This document shows positions 25,789-33,748 of a stretch of 38,938 nucleotides of DNA, piece by piece. Source of the stretch: Halioglobus sp. (GTDB taxonomy: Bacteria > Pseudomonadota > Gammaproteobacteria > Pseudomonadales > Halieaceae); assembly GCA_020443425.1 (NCBI GenBank), contig JAGRIE010000037.1, positions 1 to 38,938 of the forward strand, read 5' to 3'. Each line of letters starts with the position of its first letter. The first letter of the stretch is position 1. The notes beneath the pieces are model-generated. The model saw only the letters and a program-made list of their open reading frames with translations, was not told the DNA's origin and ran no database searches. The translations under genes and the position numbers were made by a program.

Positions 25789-26913
25789 ATGCCCGTGCAG
25801 AGCCACTGGTTTTCAGCGGCGGCTATGATCGGTCATGTCCTTCAGGTATTGCCTGTGGCACTCTGTTGCTTCACCCTACGCTACGTTCTGTTGTCTGGAG
25901 TCATCCCTCGAGTGATACGCGTTATGAAGCCACTTTATCCCTGGTTCCTTTGGCTGGGTGCCTTCTACGGCGCGTGGTTGACGATTGTTATCGTGGGCAA
26001 CCACTGGGACGCTATCGCCGAGCACTGGGGTATTGCACTGGCCATGTTGCTGGGGTCCTATGCAGCCGGTTCCACGCCCATGGGCGGTGGGACAGTGGGT
26101 TTCCCGGTACTGGTGCTGCTGTTCCAGGAGGCGCCCACGCTGGGGCGCGATTTCAGTTTTGCCGTTCAAAGCATAGGAATGACAAGCGCTTCAATTTTTA
26201 TCCTGTGCCGACGCCAGCCCATCGAGTGGCCGATGCTGCGCTGGGCCATGCTGGGAACGCTGATAGGAACCCCGCTCGGGATACTGTTCATCGCGCCGCT
26301 GGCATCACCACTGTTTATCAAGGTGTTGTTCGCCATTGTCTGGTGTAGCTTCGGGGTTCTGCACCTCTATCGCCTGAAGGAACTGAGCCAACACGAGGGG
26401 CTGGCGCCCGGCGCGCATCGCTTCGATCGCCGAGCCGGGTTTATCGTTGGTATTCTGGCCGGTTCAACCGTCGTTCCGGTAACCGGGGTAGGTATCGACA
26501 TGGTGTTGTACGCCGTGCTTGTGCTGCTGTGCCAGGCGGATCTCAAGATTGCTATTCCGACCTCTGTCATCATCATGGCATTCGCATCGCTGATAGGAAT
26601 TGCGACCAAATCCACGCTGCAGACGGTGCAACCCGGAATGTTCGAAAACTGGCTCGCAGCAGCCCCGGTGGTGGCACTGGGTGCACCGCTGGGCGCGTTT
26701 GTCGTCAACCATATCGGCCGTGCACCGACGCTGTTGGTGGTTTCCATTCTCTGCATCGGCCAGTTCATCTGGACCGTCAGCGACGAGTGGTCGCGCCTGG
26801 GGCTGGCCGGCATGGTCGTGGCGCTGTTCGGTGTCCTGCTCTTCAATATGCTGTTTGAATGGATGCATCGGGTTGGTGGTCGCTTCGACAGGCGAAACAA
26901 CAACAGTCGCTGA
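25789..26913 (+). CDS. TSUP-family (TauE/SafE-like) membrane transporter
   Basis: The 374-residue inner-membrane protein has about nine to ten hydrophobic segments and two half-repeats typical of the sulfite exporter TauE/SafE family. The diagnostic SYAAGSTPMGGGTVGFPVLV stretch lies in the first half. The second half has AGSTVVPVTGVGIDMVLYAVLVLL. Members export or import small sulfur or organic anions (sulfite, sulfoacetate, taurine-derived compounds and others). The substrate here is unknown. AGAGGA abuts the ATG at 25789, which is too close, so an internal start such as ATG 25825 remains possible. It converges with the AbgT gene. Confidence 0.85.
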   Translation: MPVQSHWFSAAAMIGHVLQVLPVALCCFTLRYVLLSGVIPRVIRVMKPLYPWFLWLGAFYGAWLTIVIVGNHWDAIAEHWGIALAMLLGSYAAGSTPMGGGTVGFPVLVLLFQEAPTLGRDFSFAVQSIGMTSASIFILCRRQPIEWPMLRWAMLGTLIGTPLGILFIAPLASPLFIKVLFAIVWCSFGVLHLYRLKELSQHEGLAPGAHRFDRRAGFIVGILAGSTVVPVTGVGIDMVLYAVLVLLCQADLKIAIPTSVIIMAFASLIGIATKSTLQTVQPGMFENWLAAAPVVALGAPLGAFVVNHIGRAPTLLVVSILCIGQFIWTVSDEWSRLGLAGMVVALFGVLLFNMLFEWMHRVGGRFDRRNNNSR

Positions 26914-26933
26914 GGCATATTCGAAGGGTTGCA

Positions 26934-26952
26934 GCCCGGTTACACGCCGGGC
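26934..26952. terminator. Short GC hairpin between convergent TSUP and AbgT genes
   Basis: GCCCGG (26934-26939) pairs with CCGGGC (26947-26952) over a 7-base loop, in the 48-base gap between convergent stops. There is no T-tract on either strand, so termination is inferred mainly from location. Confidence 0.35.
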
Positions 26953-26961
26953 GGCACCCGG

Positions 26962-28509
26962 TCAAGCGCCCGGGTAGCCGTAGTTTGCCTGCAAGCCGAG
27001 GGGTACTCCCAGTGCCCAGTACAGCAGCAGGAACAGCGTCCACAGGAAGATGAACGTCACTGAGTAGGGCAGCATCATCGCCGTCACCGTGCCGATTCCG
27101 CTGCTTTTTATGTAGCGCTGGCAGTAGACGACCACCAGCGGGAAGTAGGGCATCAGCGGCGTGATGATATTGGTGGTGGAGTCGCCGACCCGATAGGCTG
27201 CCTGTGTCAGGTCCGGGGATATGCCCAGCGCCATCAGCATGGGCACAAAAATCGGGGCCAGCAGCGCCCACTTGGCGGAAGCGGAGCCGACAAACAGGTT
27301 AAGCACTCCCGTCAGGAAGACGATACCGATGATTGTCAGGGCGCTGGGCAGCGCCAGGCTTTGCAACAGGGCAGCGCCTTCCATCGCCAGCAGTATGCCG
27401 ATATTGGATTGTGAGAACGCGTACAGGAACTGCGAGATAAAGAACATGATGACCAGGTAATAGGCCATGCTGTGCATGGACACTGTCATGCCTTCAATCA
27501 CATCCCGTGAACTCCTCACCGTGCCTGCGCGCACACCATAGACAACGCCGGGCAGCAGGAACAGGCAGAAAATCAGCGGTACTATGGAGGCCATCAGTGG
27601 CGCCCCGGGTTCTGTCAGCGAGCCGCCGGCACCGCGCCACGAGGAGTCCGCCGGCCACGCCGTAAGTACCAGCACTGCGATACCGGCGATCATGGACCAC
27701 AGCGCCATCCGCAGCGCCCGGCGTTCAACGTCAGTGACCGGGGTCATGGCAGGCAGCTCTTCAATATCCTCGTCCAGCGCGCTGGCCTGGAGCCGGGGTT
27801 CCACCAGTTTGTCGGTAATGAGCCAGCCGATGCTGATAATCAACAGTGATGACGCCGCGGTGAAAAAGTAATTGTTCAGCGGGTTGAGGGTTAGCCCGGC
27901 GTCGAGAATCCGGGCGCCGGACTGGGTGATGCCCTGCAGCATCGGGTCGATGGCGGAGGGTACAAAGTTGGCCGAAAAGCCGCCCGATACCCCGGCAAAC
28001 GCCGCCGCAATACCCGCCAGTGGGTGTCTTCCGGCAGCGTAGAAGATCACTCCACCCAGAGGTATCACCAACACATATCCCGCATCAGCAGCGACGTGAC
28101 TGAAGATCCCCACTGTGATAACCACCGGTGTCAGCAGCCACCGAGCAGTGACCGCCAGCATGGCGCGCAGCGCTGTACTGATGAAGCCGGTGTGCTCCGC
28201 CACGCCGATGCCCAGCATCGCTACCAGAACCACGCCGATAGGGTGGAAATGGGCAAAGGTGTTGACCATATTGGAGAAGAATGCCGTCATTGCCGGCCCC
28301 GAAAGCAGGTTGACGACTTTCAGGGGTTGGCCCGTCCTCGGGTCAGTGGTGCCGAAATCGATAAAGGAGAGCGCCAGGGACAGTACCCAGACAATCACCA
28401 GCAGCGCAATGAACAGCACGGCAGGGTCGGGTAGTTTATTGCCGGTGCGCTCGACAGCGGCCAGGGAGCGCTGTGTAAACGACAGCCGTGCGGGATCGGT
28501 GTTATTCAT
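26962..28509 (-). CDS. AbgT-family transporter
   Basis: The 515-residue inner-membrane protein matches the AbgT family (p-aminobenzoyl-glutamate importers in E. coli; MtrF/YdaH are proton-driven sulfonamide exporters). Recognisable segments are ERTGNKLPDPAVLFIALLV, GVAEHTGFISTALRAML, HVAADAGYVLVIPLGGVIFYAAGRHPLAGIAAAFAGVSGGFSANF split over two helices, DPMLQGITQSGARI, GSASAKWALLAPIFVPMLM and GDSTTNIITPLMPYFPLV. Length is normal for the family. The start ATG 28509 has a weak purine-rich site. No abgAB peptidase genes accompany it, so the substrate is open. Confidence 0.93.
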   Translation of the reverse strand: MNNTDPARLSFTQRSLAAVERTGNKLPDPAVLFIALLVIVWVLSLALSFIDFGTTDPRTGQPLKVVNLLSGPAMTAFFSNMVNTFAHFHPIGVVLVAMLGIGVAEHTGFISTALRAMLAVTARWLLTPVVITVGIFSHVAADAGYVLVIPLGGVIFYAAGRHPLAGIAAAFAGVSGGFSANFVPSAIDPMLQGITQSGARILDAGLTLNPLNNYFFTAASSLLIISIGWLITDKLVEPRLQASALDEDIEELPAMTPVTDVERRALRMALWSMIAGIAVLVLTAWPADSSWRGAGGSLTEPGAPLMASIVPLIFCLFLLPGVVYGVRAGTVRSSRDVIEGMTVSMHSMAYYLVIMFFISQFLYAFSQSNIGILLAMEGAALLQSLALPSALTIIGIVFLTGVLNLFVGSASAKWALLAPIFVPMLMALGISPDLTQAAYRVGDSTTNIITPLMPYFPLVVVYCQRYIKSSGIGTVTAMMLPYSVTFIFLWTLFLLLYWALGVPLGLQANYGYPGA

Positions 28510-28881
28510 AAAGTGTCTCTACAGCCATTGCCGGTCGGGTTGCCGTTGCGATTGGCCTGCCCGGATGCACAACTGTACCAGACGAGCCCGGTACTGGTGG
28601 TGTTATCAGTCGGCGTAGGCGGTGATCTGCAGGCCGGAGTTGCGCCACTGTGCCTCCCGCCATGTCCCGGGCGTCGCATTGGCGGGGGAGGAACTATCTG
28701 TTTCGAAAGCGATCCAAATACCCTGTAAACCAGTAGATATATGTGGTGGTCCTGCGATATACAGTGCGATTGGCAGTATTTAAGTATTGATTAGATGATG
28801 TTGGTCAATATCGGACAGCGGGACTTGATTGATAATCAGAAGGTTCACCTTAAACCGGTTTCAATATTGGGAGCAGCAACC
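28510..28881. other. Intergenic region between AbgT and DUF1329 genes, with inverted repeats
   Basis: This 372-base divergent spacer is AT-rich toward its right end. TGATT/AATCA form an inverted repeat at 28826-28838 and AAACCGGTTT is a perfect 10-bp palindrome at 28852-28861, both close upstream of the DUF1329 start. They are operator candidates only. I see no small gene or RNA. The open frame from 28795 into DUF1329 lacks a good start. Confidence 0.4.
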
Positions 28882-30243
28882 ATGATAAATAGATCCAGTC
28901 TGGCAGCAATCTGCCTGTCTTCATTGATAACGACCTCTGCGCTGGCGGCGGTATCCCCGGATCAGGCCAGCGCACTGGGTAAAGACCTGACCCCGGCTGG
29001 CGCAGAGCGCGCCGGGAATGCTGACGGCAGTATCCCGCCCTGGAACCCGGATGGGGCGCCGATTCCGGATAATTTCGTACCCGGCTCGGATAACTATGTC
29101 GATCCGTATGCCGACGAGAAACCGCTGTACACCATCGATGGCAGCAACTGGGAAAAATATGCGGAGTTCCTCACCGCAGGTACCCAGGGCCTGTTCAAGA
29201 AATACGGGGCGGACGGCTTCAAGATCCATGTCTACCCCACCCATCGCGATAGCGTGCAACCGGATTGGTACTATGCGAATACCCTGAAAAATGCCACCGA
29301 AGCGACCCTTACCGAGGGCGGCCAGAAAATCGAAGGCAATCTGCCGGGAGTGCCCTTCCCGATCCCGCAAAGCGGTCTGGAAGCGCTGTGGAACCACATG
29401 ATCCGGTACCAGGAAGACTCCAAACTGAATTACGAAGTCTACTATGTCGCGGCCAACGGCAAGCCCGTGCTGGCGACCAGGGGCTCTTCGGCACAGGTGT
29501 TCCCGATGTTCAAGGACCCGGACCAGCCGGTGGGCGATGAAGTCTGGGGCAAGTTGCGTATCAACTACGATGCACCGGCGCGACGCGCTGGTGAAATCCT
29601 GCTGGTGCATGAGCCGGCAGCGGATTACACCGAGGGCAAGGGGCGAAAAGCCTGGCAGTATCTGGTCGGCCAGCGCCGCGTGCGCCTCGCCCCCGCCGTC
29701 TCCTTTGATACACCCAACCCCGGTGTCGCCGGTACCTCCACCTACGATGATGCCTATGTCTACAACGGCTCGCCCGAGCGCTTTGACTGGACCCTGGTGG
29801 GCAAGAAGGAAATGATTCTTCCCTCCTCTAACTACGACATGATCTTCCAGGACAAGGTTGAGGATTTGCTGGGTGAGAAGTTTCTGAACCCGGAAAAGAT
29901 CCGCTGGGAAAAACGCCGTGTCTGGGTTGTGGATGCGAACCTGAAAGAGGGCAACCGGCACATCTATGGTCGCCGGACATACTACCTCGACGAGGACACC
30001 TGGACGGCCATTGCCGGCGATTTGTACGACGGCAGGGGTGACCTGTGGCGGGTACAGTACGCCTATATCGTAAACCTGTATGATCGCAAGACCGCCTTCT
30101 CGCTGGCCTATGGTTCGTATGACCTCGCACAGGATGTCTATAATCTCAGCGGCAAACCCGTCCCGGGAACCTATACCAACACGATCGACCTGCCGGAGAA
30201 ATACTTCTCCTCAGACGGTATGGCACGGGGTGGTGTGCGTTAG
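28882..30243 (+). CDS. DUF1329-family exported protein
   Basis: The 453-residue protein has a signal peptide (ending ALAAVS) and the full DUF1329 domain, an LolB-like fold predicted to act in the outer membrane or periplasm. Typical segments are LGKDLTPAGAERAGNADGSIPPW split around a Gly, FKIHVYPTHR, GVPFPIPQSGLEALWNH, NYDAPARRAGEILLVHEP, AWQYLVGQRRVRLAPA, FDWTLVGKKEMILPSSNY and GRRTYYLDEDTW. ATG 28882 follows GGGAG at nine bases, so the 29-residue upstream extension is rejected. In other proteobacteria DUF1329 genes often sit with DUF1302 and RND/MMPL exporter genes in lipid or sterol clusters. None of these partners is in the window. Confidence 0.93.
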   Translation: MINRSSLAAICLSSLITTSALAAVSPDQASALGKDLTPAGAERAGNADGSIPPWNPDGAPIPDNFVPGSDNYVDPYADEKPLYTIDGSNWEKYAEFLTAGTQGLFKKYGADGFKIHVYPTHRDSVQPDWYYANTLKNATEATLTEGGQKIEGNLPGVPFPIPQSGLEALWNHMIRYQEDSKLNYEVYYVAANGKPVLATRGSSAQVFPMFKDPDQPVGDEVWGKLRINYDAPARRAGEILLVHEPAADYTEGKGRKAWQYLVGQRRVRLAPAVSFDTPNPGVAGTSTYDDAYVYNGSPERFDWTLVGKKEMILPSSNYDMIFQDKVEDLLGEKFLNPEKIRWEKRRVWVVDANLKEGNRHIYGRRTYYLDEDTWTAIAGDLYDGRGDLWRVQYAYIVNLYDRKTAFSLAYGSYDLAQDVYNLSGKPVPGTYTNTIDLPEKYFSSDGMARGGVR

Positions 30244-30268
30244 TACAGCACCGCTTCAACGCGCTGTT

Positions 30269-30300
30269 TGGCCCGGTTGACTGTGGCGTCAGCCGGGCCA
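30269..30300. terminator. Strong hairpin between convergent genes, likely bidirectional terminator
   Basis: A 13-bp stem (30269-30281 with 30288-30300, one G-U wobble) closes a 6-base loop, midway between the DUF1329 stop at 30243 and the hydrolase stop at 30334 on the opposite strand. There is no T-run, so it may act as a weak intrinsic or protein-assisted terminator. Confidence 0.5.
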
Positions 30301-30333
30301 GTCGGCGTCAGTGTGGCTGCACTGCGCGATTAT

Positions 30334-31887
30334 TCAGGGCGCAAAGATATCTGAACCCTGTGCGTAGGCTTTGATCAACGCCGCGTCCTCAGGAATCAGG
30401 AACCCTTTGCTCACGGCATCATCCGCCGATTTTGTCACAGCGTCGATGTAGTCAGCGTTATCTGTGTACAGTGACCCCAGTGTGGCGGCATCAAACAGCG
30501 CAGTCGTGCCCGAGAGGAAGCAGAAGCCCGCCTGGTCGCGAGGCTGCCCCTCGCCGGACAGCGTCGCAATCGGCACATCGACATAGGGTGTGCGGATGCC
30601 GCCCTGCACGTTGCCCAGCGCATCCAGCACGAAGGCTTCCGGGGTGCCGGCGACTTCGAGTCGCGCCGCCATGGTCGGCGCTGAGCCCTCGACCAGCCAG
30701 GTATCCAGCGCACGGATGGCGGCGTTGGCGACAAAGTGCTGCGGCCCCGCATTGACGGGCTTGGCGCAGTCGATAACGCCGGGAATCGGGGTGGCATTTT
30801 CTATTACGGCGGCGACTTTCGGATTCGTGCCGGTGTCGAGGCGGTTATCAAGAAACGTATACAGGTCTGCATGGGCGGTGCCCGCGACTTCCCACAGGCG
30901 GAAGTTGGCACTGTCCTCCTGCCTGCTGGGATAAGAGCCCAGCACGAACAGGTCTGTCTCTGTCTGCAGCATCATCACGGGTGTGCCAAGATCTTCCCTG
31001 ACACGGACGGTTTCGGGAACACTTGCTGAGTCGTCCAGAAATCCACCGCCCAGGCTCGCGCTGCCGGCGAGTCGACTGTGGATGAAGTAGGCGTCATAGA
31101 GCGCGTGTAGGGGCGCAAACGCGTTCACGTACGTCATCATGTAATGCGCTGACTGTGATTCGCCCGCAGCGATAAGGCGCAGGGCGGTGAGGTCTCCCAG
31201 CGGGGCGACAGCCTCGGGCGCGCGCAGCGCCTGTGCGATCTGTGAATAGATATCAAAGGCATAGCTGTCGCCGGGGTGGTGAAGGTCGGTATAGCGGTTC
31301 GGGTCGCCGCCGGCGAGTGCTGCCGCGCTGCCGTCGAGCAGCGATTCAACACCGACTTTCTGGGCAGTGACGCCCACCCAGGCGTACCCCTGGCGAATCA
31401 ATTCCGTGTGCAGCATTCCCCAGTCCGGGGCGGAGTCAAAGCCCGCGCTGACATTCAACCACTCGACGACAACGCTGCCGTTGAACTCCTCCGGGTCGAT
31501 GGGACGGTTCACCACGATGCGGGTTTTGTACGCGGCCTGTTCACTGGCCTGTACCTGCCACTGTCCATCGGGAGCGAACTCGTTGACGTTGGTATAGCTG
31601 CTGGCTGTGCCGGATACGTAGTACTCCGCTTGTTCATAACCGAGCGCAGCGAGTGAGAAAAAAGTACTGACCAGCACCGGCTTCCCTGTCACTGGCCCTG
31701 TAACGGTCGCGGCGGGGACCGCCACTGTGGCGACATTGCCGGCACCCGGCACGCCCAGGGTCGAGACTGCACTGGTGGGGACACTGCCGGTGCTGTTGTC
31801 GCTACAGGCCCCCAGCAGGGCGCTGAATGACAGGAGCATTGCCGCGCAGGTGAGAGTGTGTGGCGTTTTCAATACGTCCGTGAACAT
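30334..31887 (-). CDS. Alpha/beta-hydrolase lipoprotein (Abhydrolase_10-like)
   Basis: The 517-residue predicted lipoprotein (lipobox LLGAC, followed by SDNSTGS) carries the 'alpha/beta hydrolase domain' of the PF20091 type. The nucleophile elbow is GESQS, preceded by LRLIAAGESQSAHYMMTYVN. Other family segments are YKTRIVVNRPIDPEEFNGSV, VVEWLNVSAGFDSAPDW, LIRQGYAWVGVTAQKVGVE, PVMMLQTETDLFVLG and LWEVAGTAHADLYTF, the last with the probable catalytic His. It is probably an esterase or similar hydrolase facing the periplasm. ATG 31887 gives a clean lipoprotein signal, although its ribosome-binding site is weak. It converges with the DUF1329 gene. Confidence 0.88.
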   Translation of the reverse strand: MFTDVLKTPHTLTCAAMLLSFSALLGACSDNSTGSVPTSAVSTLGVPGAGNVATVAVPAATVTGPVTGKPVLVSTFFSLAALGYEQAEYYVSGTASSYTNVNEFAPDGQWQVQASEQAAYKTRIVVNRPIDPEEFNGSVVVEWLNVSAGFDSAPDWGMLHTELIRQGYAWVGVTAQKVGVESLLDGSAAALAGGDPNRYTDLHHPGDSYAFDIYSQIAQALRAPEAVAPLGDLTALRLIAAGESQSAHYMMTYVNAFAPLHALYDAYFIHSRLAGSASLGGGFLDDSASVPETVRVREDLGTPVMMLQTETDLFVLGSYPSRQEDSANFRLWEVAGTAHADLYTFLDNRLDTGTNPKVAAVIENATPIPGVIDCAKPVNAGPQHFVANAAIRALDTWLVEGSAPTMAARLEVAGTPEAFVLDALGNVQGGIRTPYVDVPIATLSGEGQPRDQAGFCFLSGTTALFDAATLGSLYTDNADYIDAVTKSADDAVSKGFLIPEDAALIKAYAQGSDIFAP

Positions 31888-32191
31888 AGGCCGGTGACCG
31901 CATTTATTATTCGTTGTGCTCCTATAGTAAATGCAATCACTGGCAGGGGACACCCCGGCCGATTCCGTGTCCGCCGGGTTCGCGGGTCTCTCCAGTCGGC
32001 GTCGTGCCGTTGTGCCTGTGTTGATGCGTTATACCCGGGGATTGGTGTGGCCTCAACTGGGGCAAGCGTGGCGGGGCATCTGCCGGTCGTGTCAGGATCT
32101 TTTACAACGATGTCACTTTCAGGCTGCTGTGGGCATTAATCCCTGCATATTGTATGGATAAGTCATTGATGCTCTTGAAAAACCCTACGTT

Positions 32192-32207
32192 TGGTATGTT
32201 AATTGCT
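32192..32207 (+). promoter_or_regulatory. Sigma-54 (RpoN) promoter of the PEP-CTERM gene
   Basis: TGGTATGTTAATTGCT fits the RpoN consensus, with GG (32193-32194) and GC (32205-32206) separated by exactly ten bases and an intact TTGCT -12 element. The -24 element is TGGTA where TGGCA is usual. Transcription would begin near 32217, leaving about 50-70 bases of leader. Sigma-54 control with the PrsK/PrsR pair is known for PEP-CTERM genes in other proteobacteria. Those regulators are not in this window. Confidence 0.65.
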
Positions 32208-32215
32208 CAAGCTCA

Positions 32216-32227
32216 CTGTCGCGACAG
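32216..32227. promoter_or_regulatory. Perfect 12-bp palindrome CTGTCGCGACAG at the predicted start site
   Basis: The palindrome overlaps the predicted +1 of the sigma-54 promoter and lies about 40 bases before the first candidate start codon. A repressor site or a leader hairpin are both possible. Confidence 0.35.
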
Positions 32228-32284
32228 GGACCCATTCCTGCCTGCGCCTCCGCAGTGGAGACATAAATGAACAGGAGATTCACC

Positions 32285-33610
32285 ATGTATAGACCTCGCC
32301 GTTTTGTCCAGTCAGCCCTGGTTGTGGCTGTCGCTGGCTTTTCCTCGGCTTCAACCCTCGCCGCGGTCATCACAGACTGGGACCGAGGCAATGTGGTTAC
32401 CACAGGCCCGGATGCTGATGGGAATTATTTCAGCACCGTCTACGACCAGCCCACCACCAATGGCTCGGGCGCGAACACCAGCGGGTACATCAAGTACACG
32501 CCACCCGAGGGGGCTGACCCGGGCCTCAAGGTGGTCAACAATGCCTCGCCCAATCCTGACAATATTGACCCCGCGCCAGGCGGCGCTGTGGACAACTGCA
32601 TTATGGCTGCCGGTGCGGCGAGCTGTAACAGTGACTTCCAGAGCGGCAAACGCTTCAAGCTCGACCGCACCGGCCTCGATCCCATTGACCTCGTTTTCAA
32701 CCTGGATGGCTCAGCGCCCGCTCCCGGTAACGACGGGCTGTACAAGATTTTCCAGAAATACGGGAACAACACCGGCGTTGCACTGGGCGGGTACAGCATC
32801 GGCCTCGGTTTCGGCATTGGCGACAATTTCATCGCCTCGGGCGACGGTGACGGCCTGAGCTTTGTTGATTTCGGGGCTGACCCCAAGGAGAGCGAGTTCA
32901 GCTCGGTCTTTGCTCAGGGGCTGTTCGGGACAGATAACCAGAGGGGGCGGCCGCAGGGTTACTTCAGTGCCGACCGCAGCGGTTTCGACCTGTCGTTTGT
33001 CACAGAAGACCTGTTCCAGACCACTGGCCTGTTTGGCGGTGAGTACGGCTATGAGGCGCTCTTTGGCAACTGGATGTCCTACTCGATGGTACCCGACGGC
33101 TATTTTTACGATGACGACGGCGACCCACTGACGGACGCTATCCTGATGGCACACTACGATGAAGCGAGTGGCCAGTGGATCATGAACCGCGCACTGGATG
33201 CCGATGGACAGGTCCTGACAATTGCCGAGGGTAATGAGGGTACGCCCTACGACACGCAGGAACAGGTCGAGGACGCGCTGATTGCGCAGGCCAGCAACCT
33301 GAACCTTTCTGCCTGTGTTGAGGGTGCCGTTCCCCCGGTTGCCTGTCTCGCCGGTGTCGGTGAAATTGAGGATTTGGCGAAGTTCAATGTGACCTACTTT
33401 ACGAACCCGCTGAACTTCAGCTTTTCTGATTCGTTCGCCAGTAACGACCTGGCATACCTGGCCTATCAGGACCGCGCGACATTCACCCTGCGTATCACTG
33501 CCCAGTCGGCGGATGTGCCTGAGCCGGGAGTGCTGGCGCTGTTGGCGATGGGACTGGGTCTGCTCTCGCACCGACGCGGCAGGGGTCGAGGCATAGCTGC
33601 CAACACCTGA
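32285..33610 (+). CDS. Choice-of-anchor F family protein with PEP-CTERM sorting tail
   Basis: The 441-residue secreted protein has a signal peptide (ending STLAAV), a choice-of-anchor F body and a C-terminal sorting signal VPEPGVLALLAMGLGLLSHR followed by a basic RGRGR cluster. That is the PEP-CTERM layout cut by exosortase. The body shares the segments SGKRFKLD, DLVFNLD, GFGIGDNF and YDDDGDPLTDA with the protein at 11311-13152. AGGAGA precedes ATG 32285 at six bases. The ATG at 32267, with GGAG upstream, would add six residues and cannot be excluded. The likely role is a surface or exopolysaccharide-associated protein. Exosortase and EPS genes must lie elsewhere. A sigma-54 promoter precedes it. 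Confidence 0.88.
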   Translation: MYRPRRFVQSALVVAVAGFSSASTLAAVITDWDRGNVVTTGPDADGNYFSTVYDQPTTNGSGANTSGYIKYTPPEGADPGLKVVNNASPNPDNIDPAPGGAVDNCIMAAGAASCNSDFQSGKRFKLDRTGLDPIDLVFNLDGSAPAPGNDGLYKIFQKYGNNTGVALGGYSIGLGFGIGDNFIASGDGDGLSFVDFGADPKESEFSSVFAQGLFGTDNQRGRPQGYFSADRSGFDLSFVTEDLFQTTGLFGGEYGYEALFGNWMSYSMVPDGYFYDDDGDPLTDAILMAHYDEASGQWIMNRALDADGQVLTIAEGNEGTPYDTQEQVEDALIAQASNLNLSACVEGAVPPVACLAGVGEIEDLAKFNVTYFTNPLNFSFSDSFASNDLAYLAYQDRATFTLRITAQSADVPEPGVLALLAMGLGLLSHRRGRGRGIAANT

Positions 33611-33635
33611 TCAGCCGGTCAATTTCCTGAGCTCC

Positions 33636-33666
33636 GGAGCGGCGGTGAGCGAACTGCCGCCGCTCC
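33636..33666. terminator. GC-rich hairpin after the PEP-CTERM gene
   Basis: GGAGCGGCGG (33636-33645) pairs perfectly with CCGCCGCTCC (33657-33666) over an 11-base loop, starting 26 bases after the stop. No T-tract follows, so efficiency is uncertain. It separates this gene from the lipoprotein gene at 33749. Confidence 0.5.
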
Positions 33667-33748
33667 CCTGGGGAGTGTCAGGAAGGATACCATCGGCAAC
33701 AGATTCAGATTGAACGGCGTATGCAGATAGCCGACAATCAGGGGCTCT

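Larger units (their letters stand above)
31888..32266. other. Intergenic region with sigma-54 promoter, otherwise empty
   Basis: This 379-base divergent spacer holds the sigma-54-like promoter and palindrome described separately near its right end. The left two thirds (31888-32180) show no convincing gene, RNA or repeat. Open frames there have no good start site and poor protein character. Confidence 0.5.
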
